From Paenibacillus wulumuqiensis (lineage in GTDB: Bacteria; Bacillota; Bacilli; Paenibacillales; Paenibacillaceae), in the NCBI RefSeq assembly GCF_000971965.1, contig NZ_LAQP01000020.1:1-64000 (forward strand): a stretch of DNA of 64,000 bases, written 5' to 3'. Under the pieces are notes generated by a model. That model was not told the DNA's origin. It made no database searches and saw only the letters and a program-made list of their open reading frames with translations. This document shows positions 55,673-64,000 of the stretch, in pieces. The translations under genes and the position numbers were made by a program. The stretch's first letter is position 1, and every line of letters starts with the position of its first letter.

Positions 55673-57604
55673 ATGAACAAATGGGTGCGTATTGCCGCCA
55701 CCGGCCTGCTGGCCTCCATTATTACCATCACTACGGCATATGCCGGAGTACATACAGCGGCTGCTGCTGAACTGCTGGAACTCAAAATCAAAAAGGACAG
55801 CACAGCCGCAACCATCAATGGTGAAAAAGAGACGATCATCAAACCTTATGAAGATGGCGGTACCACTATGGTGCAGCTTGGGTTGTTTTCCCGTGCATTC
55901 CATGCCGATGTACAGCTTCATGAAAACAATACCGTCCAGCTTACCTCGGGCAAGCATATTATTTCCATGAAAATCGGCAGTAAAGCCGCGACCATTAATG
56001 GCAAAAAAGTAACGCTGGATGCCGCTCCGGTGATGAAATCCAATACGCTGATGGTTCCTCTGCGTTCACTCGTTCAGGGCATTGGCGGTAAAATGAAAGT
56101 CGTATCCGGCCAGATTATCATTACGCTGCCGGCATCGGCGGCACAGACGGGCGAGAGTGGCAGCGCAAACGAACATGCAGATAAAAATCTGGTAGGCAGC
56201 AGCCAGTATCAATGGACGATCAACTATCCGGAAGATCTGGTTTATATGGGAGGTTCGAGCAGCAGCACAGCCAACTTTATGAATCGGGAAAGTACGTATC
56301 TGCTGCAGGTATCGGTAGAATCGGATACGGTCAATTCTTCGGTCTATGGTCATTCCGATGCTGAAGATCTGCTGGATTACCTGGTTGGTTATAACGAGGA
56401 ATTGGGAGAAACGGTGCTGGATCAGCAGGTCATGAGCAGTCCAGCCGGAGATTATGCCAGAGTAATCAGCCGTTCCGAAGAAGGTTATCTTTCCGAGAAC
56501 AGACTGTATTCCGGCAATGGCAATCTATATTACGTAATGTATGCCGATTCCGAAGCTTACAGCTACAAGGACTTCGATGGAGCAGCCGATCTGCTGGATT
56601 CATTCCGTATGTCATTCGACAATGGCAATAAAACGGTAGAGGACATCACATCGACCGAGTCCGGTGAAGAGCCGGTAGTAAGCGATAATATGCTGGCCAA
56701 TGAAGAGTACGGCATCTCGGCATCCCTGCCATCCAATTGGTCGGTTAGCAGTGATACACTGGAAGCGGGAACAGCGGACGGTAGTTATACCGGAATCTAT
56801 GCCTACAGTGCTCCGGCAGGTGCGACTGTCCAGGATTGGGCCAAGCAGATCCAGACCTGGTTCAGCGACAACTTTACACCGGATCATTATCGCCATGTGA
56901 GCACGACCGAGCGCCAGATCGGCGAGCAGACGGCAGTAGTCAATCAGGTACAGTATACGTATGACGGAGATATTTGGTATACCGAATACCAGATTTTGTT
57001 CCAGCGTGACGATTACCGTTATTATATGGAATATGGCGGAATGTCCGATTCGCCGACATTGACTTCCGATCTGGAAGCCATTCTGCCGACCGTTTCCCTG
57101 GACTTTGACACGTTGCAAGACAATTTCGGCAAGCTGCCGGTCGATTACTATTCCGAAGACCGCAGCAAAACAGTCACCCGCGCATCCAAAACATACGGCT
57201 ACAGTCTGCAGGTACCGCGTTACTGGATAAGCGTCGGCAACGACTATGAGTCTTCACCCATAGCCTTCCAGCACAGCGGCGGCACTTTCCGCATCACTAT
57301 CGCCAACGCCAGCTCCCTGGATAAGGCAGTAGAGAAGTGGAAAGCAACCTTCCAGGGCACAGGAGTGAATGCAGGCGGCCAGCTGTCCGAAGGCACCGCA
57401 ACCACATTTGCCGGAGAACCTGCGTATACCTTTACAGCAGCCTACCCGGATGCTTCCACACCATACCAGGCCAGCTACACCATCTTTAACAAAGGCAAAC
57501 GTACCTACATCCTGTCCAGCGAACTGAATACAGCGAACAATACCCCTTTCCACCAATCAGAAATCGCCAAAGTACTCAGTTCTTTTCAATGGCTGACCAA
57601 ATAA
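55673..57604 (+). CDS. Secreted protein with copper-amine-oxidase N-terminal domain and three repeat modules
   Basis: 643 residues: signal peptide (ATGLLASIITITTAYAGVHTAAAA), then a Cu_amine_oxidN1-type domain at about 25-145 (IGSKAATINGKKVTLDAAPVM; NTLMVPLRSLVQGIGG), common in Paenibacillus envelope proteins and usually not catalytic. Three similar modules follow: about 175-315 (YQWTINYPEDLVYMGG), 345-480 (EYGISASLPSNWSVSS) and 505-643 (TYGYSLQVPRYWISVG). Each starts with a Tyr-Pro-Trp type beta strand as in PsbP/DUF1795-like domains. Function unknown. GAGGAAACGG precedes the ATG; it lies 54 bases after the protease gene. Confidence 0.72.
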   Translation: MNKWVRIAATGLLASIITITTAYAGVHTAAAAELLELKIKKDSTAATINGEKETIIKPYEDGGTTMVQLGLFSRAFHADVQLHENNTVQLTSGKHIISMKIGSKAATINGKKVTLDAAPVMKSNTLMVPLRSLVQGIGGKMKVVSGQIIITLPASAAQTGESGSANEHADKNLVGSSQYQWTINYPEDLVYMGGSSSSTANFMNRESTYLLQVSVESDTVNSSVYGHSDAEDLLDYLVGYNEELGETVLDQQVMSSPAGDYARVISRSEEGYLSENRLYSGNGNLYYVMYADSEAYSYKDFDGAADLLDSFRMSFDNGNKTVEDITSTESGEEPVVSDNMLANEEYGISASLPSNWSVSSDTLEAGTADGSYTGIYAYSAPAGATVQDWAKQIQTWFSDNFTPDHYRHVSTTERQIGEQTAVVNQVQYTYDGDIWYTEYQILFQRDDYRYYMEYGGMSDSPTLTSDLEAILPTVSLDFDTLQDNFGKLPVDYYSEDRSKTVTRASKTYGYSLQVPRYWISVGNDYESSPIAFQHSGGTFRITIANASSLDKAVEKWKATFQGTGVNAGGQLSEGTATTFAGEPAYTFTAAYPDASTPYQASYTIFNKGKRTYILSSELNTANNTPFHQSEIAKVLSSFQWLTK

Positions 57605-57662
57605 GCCGAATCGACTGAACACTAATATTAATGTTCATCGTACCTGATTCAGCTAATACCTG

Positions 57663-57732
57663 AACTGCCGCCTTATCGAAATTGCCTCTGTCCTGCTGAC
57701 AGAGTGCAAACCGATAAAGCGGCAGTTTTTGT
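57663..57732 (+). terminator. Extended 65-nt hairpin terminator
   Basis: Outer stem AACTGCCGC(C)TTATCG with CGATAA(A)GCGGCAGTT, inner stem TTGC-CTCTGT with ACAGAG-GCAA, then TTTTT. Unusually long for a terminator. Confidence 0.85.
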
Positions 57733-57936
57733 TTTTCAAACTTACTTTCCTCCATTTCAATAATTTTCATACAAATTTAAATGATACTGTAGATACACCG
57801 TCTCATGTCTGTTACACTGAATTAGAATCATTTTAAATCAGAGGTGCCACGCTTCAGCGAGCAGTAACGCTGTCACCCTGCACCAGCGTATGTTGCATAC
57901 CAATAATCAGGATGAGCTCTCATCCGCGAATAGAGC

Positions 57937-57966
57937 ATTGCCTGGGCATCAGGCAATCCGGGAGGA
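57937..57966 (+). promoter_or_regulatory. Hairpin abutting the ribosome binding site of the U32 gene
   Basis: ATTGCCTG (57937-57944) pairs perfectly with CAGGCAAT (57950-57957) around a 5-nt loop. The GGAGGA ribosome binding site begins four bases later. A smaller hairpin GATGA/TCATC lies at 57911-57924. The 150 bases before hold no gene. Confidence 0.45.
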
Positions 57967-57977
57967 TAACAATCTAC

Positions 57978-60488
57978 ATGAATACAGCATTACGAAGAGA
58001 AGACGTGGAGCTTCTGGCGCCGGCAGGCGACTGGGACTGCATGCGGGCGGCGGTAGCTAATGGAGCAGACGCAGTCTTTTTTGGCGTGGAGAAATTTAAC
58101 GCGCGTGCGCGGGCGAATAATTTCCGTATGGATGAATTGCCGGAGATCATGGCGTTTTTGCACAGCTATGGGGTCAAAGGCTTTTTGACGTTTAATATAC
58201 TCGTATTTGAGAACGAACTGGAAGATGCCAAGGAACTGATCGACGCCTGCGTGGATGCAGGTGTGGATGCGGTTATCGTACAGGATCTGGGTCTGGTCAA
58301 AATGATCCGCGAGATCTCGCCGGACTTCCCGATTCACGGTTCGACCCAGATGACGATCACTTCCCCGGAAGCAGTGGAATTCACCAAGCCATTTAATATG
58401 GAACGGGTCGTCTTAGGCCGGGAGAACAATCTCAAGCAAATTCAGAAAATCGGCGAACAGGCACGTCTGCCAATGGAAGTATTCGTACACGGCGCTTTGT
58501 GTGTATCCTACTCCGGACAATGCCTGACTTCGGAAATGTGGGGCGGACGCTCCGCGAACCGTGGTGAATGTGCACAGGCCTGCCGTCTGCCGTACGATCT
58601 CATTGTTGACGGCGAGCAGAAGATTATGGGCGATGTGACGTACCTGCTGTCGCCAAAAGATCTGGCAGCGATCGACATCATGCCGGAACTGATCGAAGCG
58701 GGCGTTACCTCTTTCAAAATCGAAGGTCGTCTGAAAAGCCCGACCTATGTCGCGAATGTGGTCAGCAAATACCGCAAAGCGATTGACCGCTACTTTGAAG
58801 GAGACAGCACACCGATCAGCCGCGAAGATATTCGCGAACTGGAACAGAGTTTCTCACGCGGATTTACCCATGGGTTCCTCGATGGTACCAACAACAAGAA
58901 ACTGGTCGACGGTACTTTCCCGAAAAGCCGCGGCGTATACCTCGGTCGTGTCGAGAAAATTCTGCGTGATGGCGTTGTCTGCCGTCTGGAAGCGCCGGTC
59001 AAGCGCGGCGATGGTATCGTGTTCGATGCCGGCGATCCAACGCAAAAAGAAGAAGGCGGACGTATCTACGATCTGCGTCGTCAGGGCGTCAAGCTCGAAG
59101 GCGAAGCCGGAGAGAGCTGGATTGTGGATATCGTACCAGGCCGCAGTGACGTGAATCTCAAAAAAGTGCATGTTGGGGATAAGATCTGGAAAACCAACGA
59201 TCCTGCACTGGATAAGCGAATGAGACAGACGTATGAGACCGACAAGCCGTACCGCGTATTCCCGGTACATGTCAAAGCGATCGGTCATGCCGGTCAACCG
59301 CTGGTAACCTACTGGACCGATGTGCAAAAAGGCGTAACCGTGCGTATTGATTCCGAGATGGAATTGGAGATTGCAGCCAAGCGTCCAATGACTGCTGAAC
59401 TGCTGGAAGAACAGTTCGGACGTCTGGGCGGTACCATTTTCCAACTGGATGAACTGGAAGTGCAGCTGCACGGCGATATTATTATCCCGATGCGTGAACT
59501 GAATGCGATCCGCCGTCAGGCGGTAGAACAGCTGGAAGGCGAACGTCCAAAGCCTCCGGTATATATCAAGCGTGATATTGCAACCTATGCAGATATCGCT
59601 CCTGCGACAGCTCCGGTTCAGGGTACGGAAGCGATGCTGACTGCGCTGTGCCGTACGCTGGAGCAGGTGGAAGCTGTCGTGAAGACCGATGTAGAAATGA
59701 TCTACGCGGACTTTGAATTTATCAAGCAGTTCCCGGCAGCAGTCGCTGCTGTACGTGCTGCAGGCAAAAAGATTGCGCTGGCTACGCCGCGTATCCATAT
59801 GCCGGGTGAAAATGGCTATCATGTCAACATTCTGCGTCTTCAGCCGGATGCTGTACTGGTGCGCAATACCGGTGCACTGTACTACTATCTGGCTCGCCGC
59901 CAGAGTCATCCACAGGACAACCATCCACAGCTGATTGGGGATTTCTCGCTGAATATCGCCAATCACAAAGCGGTAAGCCTGTTCCTGGAAGCTGGCGTGG
60001 ATATGGTTACTCCATCGTATGACCTGAATATCCAGCAGATGGTAGATCTGCTCGGACGCAGCCAGACGTCCCAGATGGAAGTGGTTATCCATCAGCATCT
60101 GCCAATGTTCCATACCGAGCACTGTGTGTACTGTACTTTCCTGAGCGAAGGTACCGACTTTACCAACTGTGGTCGGCCATGTGAAGACAGCCGCGTATCC
60201 CTGCAGGACCGGATCGGTATGTCTCATCCCGTACGTGTTGACGAAGGCTGCCGTAATACGGTATACAATGCGATCGAGCAGTCCGGTGCAGAATACCTCA
60301 AAGATTTCCTGGAGCTGGGTGTACCTAGCTACCGTGTGGAATTCCTGGAAGAGACGCCGGAGCAGGTACTGGAAGTTATCGAACTGTACAGCAAAGCGCT
60401 GCGCGGCGAGATCAGCGGTACCCAGGTATGGCGCAGTCTGAAAGCAACCAACCAGCTGGGCGTAACGCGCGGTCAACTGGTGAAATAA
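57978..60488 (+). CDS. U32 family peptidase with C-terminal DUF3656 (RlhA-like)
   Basis: 836 residues from ATG 57978 (GGAGGA at 57961-57966). The N-terminal U32 barrel shows ELLAPAGDWDCMRAAVANGADAVFFG, HGSTQMTITSPEAVEF and the signature VFVHGALCVSYSGQCLTSE followed by NRGECAQACRLPY with clustered Cys. Later parts fit DUF3656 and a second conserved Cys set (HCVYCTFLSEGTDFTNCGRPC). E. coli RlhA, with this layout, hydroxylates C2501 of 23S rRNA; related TrhP proteins act on tRNA. RNA hydroxylation is thus likelier than proteolysis. Full length for the group. Confidence 0.85.
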   Translation: MNTALRREDVELLAPAGDWDCMRAAVANGADAVFFGVEKFNARARANNFRMDELPEIMAFLHSYGVKGFLTFNILVFENELEDAKELIDACVDAGVDAVIVQDLGLVKMIREISPDFPIHGSTQMTITSPEAVEFTKPFNMERVVLGRENNLKQIQKIGEQARLPMEVFVHGALCVSYSGQCLTSEMWGGRSANRGECAQACRLPYDLIVDGEQKIMGDVTYLLSPKDLAAIDIMPELIEAGVTSFKIEGRLKSPTYVANVVSKYRKAIDRYFEGDSTPISREDIRELEQSFSRGFTHGFLDGTNNKKLVDGTFPKSRGVYLGRVEKILRDGVVCRLEAPVKRGDGIVFDAGDPTQKEEGGRIYDLRRQGVKLEGEAGESWIVDIVPGRSDVNLKKVHVGDKIWKTNDPALDKRMRQTYETDKPYRVFPVHVKAIGHAGQPLVTYWTDVQKGVTVRIDSEMELEIAAKRPMTAELLEEQFGRLGGTIFQLDELEVQLHGDIIIPMRELNAIRRQAVEQLEGERPKPPVYIKRDIATYADIAPATAPVQGTEAMLTALCRTLEQVEAVVKTDVEMIYADFEFIKQFPAAVAAVRAAGKKIALATPRIHMPGENGYHVNILRLQPDAVLVRNTGALYYYLARRQSHPQDNHPQLIGDFSLNIANHKAVSLFLEAGVDMVTPSYDLNIQQMVDLLGRSQTSQMEVVIHQHLPMFHTEHCVYCTFLSEGTDFTNCGRPCEDSRVSLQDRIGMSHPVRVDEGCRNTVYNAIEQSGAEYLKDFLELGVPSYRVEFLEETPEQVLEVIELYSKALRGEISGTQVWRSLKATNQLGVTRGQLVK

Positions 60489-60523
60489 GCTAGTCGTAAT
60501 CTAGGAGTGATCCGGATACAGCC

Positions 60524-60627
60524 TGTGTATAACACGAGCAGCTCAGCGGAGAAGTTATCCGCAAATCATCCACAATAAATGCAAAAGGGTGTCCTTCGGG
60601 GCATCCTTTTTTCACAGGTTATCCACA
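60524..60627. promoter_or_regulatory. Cluster of DnaA-box sequences
   Basis: TTATACACA on the minus strand (60524-60532), TTATCCGCA (60555-60563), TCATCCACA (60566-60574) and a perfect TTATCCACA (60619-60627) on the plus strand. Two match TTATNCACA exactly and two differ at one position. All lie within 104 bases in the gap between the U32 gene and galU. Confidence 0.6.
60583..60612 (+). terminator. Terminator after the U32 peptidase gene
   Basis: AAAAGGGTGTCC and GGGCATCCTTTT pair around a TTCG tetraloop and are followed by T residues. Confidence 0.8.
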
Positions 60628-60808
60628 TATGTAATATAGCTACCAAGAAGAGAGCAATCGGATGGGTAAAAAACAGGTAAATTGGGTAAGATATCAGAGT
60701 GAGATTGACGAGTTGCCGGCTTACATAGCACTGCTACCAACCAACAAGCGTGCAGGCGGTTAAGCGGCTGTACATTACTTACCTGAATAGGATATGGAGG
60801 AATACAAG

Positions 60809-61696
60809 ATGAAAATACGTAAAGCGATTATTCCCGCTGCAGGACTCGGAACCCGTTTCCTGCCAGCCACCAAAGCGATGCCAAAAGAAATGCTGCCGAT
60901 CGTGGACAAGCCAACGATCCAGTACATTATCGAAGAAGCGGTCGCTTCCGGTATTGAAGATATTATCATCGTTACCGGTAAAGGCAAACGCGCGATTGAG
61001 GATCATTTTGACTACTCGTTCGAGCTGGAACAGAATCTGGAAGAAAAAGAAAAGTGGAAGCTGCTGGACGCCGTTCGTGAACCGTCCGAGATGGCGGATA
61101 TCCACTATATTCGCCAGAAAGAACCAAAAGGACTCGGTCATGCCATCTGGTGTGCCCGCAAGTTTATTGGTGACGAGCCATTTGCGGTACTGCTCGGTGA
61201 TGATATCGTCGAATCCGATGTCCCTTGCCTGAAGCAGATGATGGACGTGTACGAGAAGCATGAGTCCTCTGTAGTAGGGGTCAAAGAAGTACCTTGGGAG
61301 CATGTATCCCGCTACGGTCTGGTAGCAGGTGATCAGATGCCTGGTGACGATTCCGGCCGACTGTACAAAGCAACCGGTCTGGTCGAGAAACCAAAACGCG
61401 AAGATGCACCTTCCAATCTGGCGATCATGGGTCGCTACATCCTGACACCGGAGATCTTCGATATTCTGGGCAACCAGGATGCGGGAGCCGGTGGCGAGAT
61501 CCAACTGACCGATGCCATTTCCAAACTCGGCCAGCAGCAGGATATCCTGGCATACCAGTTCGAAGGACTGCGTCATGACGTAGGGGAGAAGAGCGGATTT
61601 ATTGAGACAACGATCCATTATGCACTCAAGCATCCGGAGCTGCGTGACTCTACGGTTGAATACCTGCGCAAAGTAATGGCTGAAGTGGATAAATAA
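60809..61696 (+). CDS. galU: UTP-glucose-1-phosphate uridylyltransferase, copy 1
   Basis: A ~295-residue nucleotidyltransferase making UDP-glucose from UTP and glucose-1-phosphate, for envelope polymers and glycolipids. The N-terminal [25 protein letters not shown] is the nucleotide-binding loop; [26 protein letters not shown] and GLVEKP are further GalU/GtaB blocks. TGGAGG at 60795-60800 fits ATG 60809; ATG 60794 overlaps it. Its neighbour is a near-identical second copy. Confidence 0.95.
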   Translation: MKIRKAIIPAAGLGTRFLPATKAMPKEMLPIVDKPTIQYIIEEAVASGIEDIIIVTGKGKRAIEDHFDYSFELEQNLEEKEKWKLLDAVREPSEMADIHYIRQKEPKGLGHAIWCARKFIGDEPFAVLLGDDIVESDVPCLKQMMDVYEKHESSVVGVKEVPWEHVSRYGLVAGDQMPGDDSGRLYKATGLVEKPKREDAPSNLAIMGRYILTPEIFDILGNQDAGAGGEIQLTDAISKLGQQQDILAYQFEGLRHDVGEKSGFIETTIHYALKHPELRDSTVEYLRKVMAEVDK

Positions 61697-61735
61697 ATCC
61701 AGAATAGAATACAGCCTGGTCGGGCCGTAATGATA

Positions 61736-61783
61736 AAAGACACACCGTTTTCTGCTTTATGTAGTGAACGGTGTGTCTTTTTT
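61736..61783 (+). terminator. Terminator between the two galU copies
   Basis: A perfect 14-bp stem AAAGACACACCGTT / AACGGTGTGTCTTT, 17-nt loop, followed by T residues. The rest of the ~300-bp gap shows no gene. Confidence 0.9.
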
Positions 61784-62002
61784 GTTATTACGATCAGATA
61801 GGCAAGCAGCGTAACGCTGAATAAAGCTGTACTGCTGCCTGAAAAAGCCATGTTCAGGAAAACAGTGATCCTGGCCGTCCGTGCTATGTGCGTTATACCA
61901 TTATAGGTCGCTGGTTAGTCCGTTAGGTACAAATTCCCGGATAGTTATAGTATAGTTTATTCTAAAAGTAGTGCTTGCTAAATAGCCAAAGGAGATATAT
62001 TG

Positions 62003-62899
62003 ATGAAAATACGTAAAGCGATTATTCCCGCAGCCGGACTCGGAACCCGTTTCCTGCCAGCCACCAAAGCGATGCCGAAAGAAATGCTGCCGATCGTGGA
62101 TAAGCCAACGATCCAGTACATTATTGAAGAAGCCGTAGCATCGGGCATCGAGGATATTATCATCGTTACCGGTAAAGGCAAGCGTGCGATTGAAGACCAT
62201 TTTGACTATTCGATTGAACTGGAGCAGAACCTCGAAGAAAAAGAAAAGTGGAAGCTGCTGGATGCGGTTCGCGAATCCTCCGAGATGGCAGATATCCACT
62301 ATATCCGTCAAAAGGAACCAAAAGGACTCGGTCATGCCATCTGGTGTGCGCGCAAGTTTATCGGCAATGAACCATTCGCCGTACTGCTCGGTGATGATAT
62401 TGTCGAGTCGGATGTCCCTTGTCTGAAGCAGATGATGGACGTCTACGAACAGCATGAATCATCGGTTGTAGGGATCAAGGAGGTACCCTGGGAGCATGTA
62501 TCTCGCTATGGTCTGGTTGCAGGCGACCAGATGTCTGGTGACGATTCCGGCCGACTGTACAAAGCAACCGGTCTAGTCGAGAAGCCTAAACGCGAAGACG
62601 CACCGTCCAACCTGGCGATCATGGGCCGCTACATCTTGACGCCGGAGATCTTCGATATTCTGGGGAATCAGGATATTGGCGCCGGCGGCGAGATCCAATT
62701 GACTGATGCGATCTCCAAACTCGGCCAGCAGCAGGATATTCTGGCATACCAGTTCGAGGGGCTGCGTCATGATGTAGGGGAGAAAAGCGGATTTATCCAA
62801 ACAACCATCCATTACGCATTGAAGCATCCTGAGCTGCGCGAAGAAACGATTCAATATTTGCGCAAAGTACTGACAGAGATCGATTATCCAACCGCATAA
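62003..62899 (+). CDS. galU: UTP-glucose-1-phosphate uridylyltransferase, copy 2
   Basis: A ~298-residue GalU nearly identical to the copy just upstream. The differences are few and mostly conservative (Phe/Ile after FDYS, EPSE/ESSE, GDEP/GNEP, EKHE/EQHE, VKEV/IKEV, QMPG/QMSG, QDAG/QDIG, IETT/IQTT). The last 15 residues diverge and it ends EIDYPTA instead of EVDK. All catalytic blocks are intact. AAAGGAGA (61988-61995) fits ATG 62003. It has its own leader, distinct from copy 1, so the two may be expressed differently. Confidence 0.95.
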   Translation: MKIRKAIIPAAGLGTRFLPATKAMPKEMLPIVDKPTIQYIIEEAVASGIEDIIIVTGKGKRAIEDHFDYSIELEQNLEEKEKWKLLDAVRESSEMADIHYIRQKEPKGLGHAIWCARKFIGNEPFAVLLGDDIVESDVPCLKQMMDVYEQHESSVVGIKEVPWEHVSRYGLVAGDQMSGDDSGRLYKATGLVEKPKREDAPSNLAIMGRYILTPEIFDILGNQDIGAGGEIQLTDAISKLGQQQDILAYQFEGLRHDVGEKSGFIQTTIHYALKHPELREETIQYLRKVLTEIDYPTA

Positions 62900-63026
62900 G
62901 TAGTACACTATTCACACAAAAATGTTCGTTCAAAACTGGATAGACTAGGGATCGGCTATAATGTATAACGGTATGAATGAACGATGTGTACTGCAAATGC
63001 ATATCAATATCCTATAAAACAAACAG

Positions 63027-63065
63027 CAAAAAAAGAGGCTTCTCCATCATAGGAGAAGCCTCTTT
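63027..63065. terminator. Terminator between galU copy 2 and the minus-strand gene
   Basis: AGAGGCTTCTCC / GGAGAAGCCTCT with a 6-nt loop, an A run on the left and TTT on the right. It can serve both convergent genes, best the minus-strand one. Confidence 0.85.
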
Positions 63066-63106
63066 CTCATTTCTCATGATCTCGACTGCATCAAACGGTA
63101 CCTACA

Positions 63107-64000
63107 TCAGTAAGTCGTTTTGGCCAGCTGATCAATCTGTTCTTTTTCCTTGGCATCGATTGCGATCAGTTTGTCATAGATCGCCTGATCGTTCTGACCT
63201 TCTTTTTTCAGAGCAGCCAGATAATAACGTGCGACCTGTCTGTTGGTCTCGTCATTCAGATCATCCTTCAGTCCGCGCTTCAGCGTTGCTGCCGCATCGG
63301 CATTTTTGCCCTGCATCAGCTGAATCTGACCGATACTCAGTGCAATCTTCGGAGTAACGTCAAATTCACGACCTTGCAGCTGCCCTTCTGGCAATGTCGT
63401 CAGATACTGCATGCCATCGAGTACTTCCTGGTACGCTTGAAGTCCAGCCTGGAAGTATTTCTGTTCGGCAGCCTTATCTTTTTTCTCATAAGCCTGGTTA
63501 CCGAGAATATACGCCTGGGAAATGACACCTTCATACCAGGAAATATCCCATTTGTATTTCGGAATATTATCAACCATTACATTAAACGCCTGATCGGTAT
63601 CTCCGTGTACCTGGTAGAGAGTAACCATCTGTTTGAGGATATCCTTGTTGAATGGCTCCTTTTCGTGAGCTTTGGTCAACAGAGCCATATCCTCATTGTA
63701 GAACTGCTCATCCTTGGTCTGCTGGTAGCCCTGTACGAGCAGGGAACTCAGGAAGACAACGCCATCCGGGAATGTGCTGCGGATCGACAAGGCGTCATCC
63801 AGAGGCTTACGCAGTCCTTCATACGTGGCATTTGGCGTATTTGCCATCGCCGATACTTCCATTACATCACCCGAGGCTTGCTTGAAGCGCAGAGAGGTGA
63901 AGACGACCGCAATAACGGCTATACCCATCAGTGATACGTAAATGCCGCGGATGGTACCTGCACCCAGCTGAAGTCGTTTGAGCGGCTGTGCATCCATCGC
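63107..64000 (-). CDS. C-terminal part of a membrane protein with TPR-like repeats (possibly O-antigen ligase family), truncated by window
   Basis: The frame is open to the window edge, so the start is probably outside although an ATG lies at 63995-63997. Visible: a basic segment (QPLKRLQLGAG), one membrane helix (IYVSLMGIAVIAVVFTSL), then about 240 soluble residues with repeated helical pairs of TPR type (DMALLTKAHEKEPFNKDILKQMVTLYQVHGDTDQAF; ALSIGQIQLMQGKNADAAATLKRGL). O-antigen ligase/Wzy-like proteins of Paenibacillus often end this way (final helix then TPR), but the catalytic part is not visible. Confidence 0.5.
   Translation of the reverse strand, partial: AMDAQPLKRLQLGAGTIRGIYVSLMGIAVIAVVFTSLRFKQASGDVMEVSAMANTPNATYEGLRKPLDDALSIRSTFPDGVVFLSSLLVQGYQQTKDEQFYNEDMALLTKAHEKEPFNKDILKQMVTLYQVHGDTDQAFNVMVDNIPKYKWDISWYEGVISQAYILGNQAYEKKDKAAEQKYFQAGLQAYQEVLDGMQYLTTLPEGQLQGREFDVTPKIALSIGQIQLMQGKNADAAATLKRGLKDDLNDETNRQVARYYLAALKKEGQNDQAIYDKLIAIDAKEKEQIDQLAKTTY

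Noticed and set aside
58854-60476. 540-residue open frame on the minus strand opposite the U32 gene
   Set aside because: An antisense shadow of a conserved gene, with a composition typical of reverse-frame translation (rich in His, Gln, Phe and Arg).

Overview
The window reads as chromosome of a motile, endospore-forming-type Bacillota, most likely a Paenibacillus. The reasons are the gene order, the Bacillus-style flagellar filament genes with a sigma-D promoter, a long-form ribosome hibernation factor, an RF2 gene with the classic +1 frameshift, a copper-amine-oxidase-domain surface protein and YitT. No rRNA, tRNA, CRISPR array, prophage or intact insertion sequence was seen. The backbone follows the order known from Bacillus subtilis (hag, fliD, fliS, fliT, hpf, secA, prfB, ftsE, ftsX, ctpB, minJ, uvrB, uvrA), with several blocks of other genes set into it.

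Layout: 1-2974 is the end of flagellin, then flaG-fliD-fliS-fliT behind a near-perfect sigma-D promoter. 3063-14285 is a one-strand flagellar glycosylation island. It has a Maf-type flagellin glycosyltransferase, six genes that together make CMP-legionaminic acid from UDP-GlcNAc, an unassigned GT-B-like glycosyltransferase, and a WecE/WecD-like pair for an acetylated 4-amino-4,6-dideoxyhexose. 14499-20080 holds cspB, hpf, secA and prfB. 20501-21400 is yitT, followed by about 0.8 kb without genes. 22239-30567 is the complete arginine pathway argCJBDF-argGH behind a promoter covered by two ARG boxes. 31328-38842 is a hexuronate (galacturonate/glucuronate) catabolic cluster with its transporter and LacI-type regulator. 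39115-40659 is a 14-helix drug exporter.

40904-47043 is the division and cell-wall block: ftsE, ftsX, a coiled-coil M23 hydrolase, ctpB and a MinJ-like protein. 47219-48813 (minus strand) is a MotA/MotB stator pair. 49185-54269 is uvrB-uvrA with a LexA-like box. 54461-60488 holds a secreted HtrA-like protease, a copper-amine-oxidase-domain protein and a large U32 peptidase/rRNA hydroxylase-type protein. A cluster of DnaA-box sequences precedes two nearly identical galU genes (60809-62899). The window ends inside a minus-strand membrane/TPR protein.

How they fit together: the filament cap, chaperones, glycan synthesis and Maf form one flagellum-decoration unit, with the stator genes also inside the window. 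FtsEX, the M23 hydrolase, CtpB and MinJ form a cell-wall/division unit. The arg and uxa clusters are self-contained metabolic units, each with recognisable operators. All coordinates and motifs were read by eye; identities rest on recalled family motifs and were not checked by a database search.
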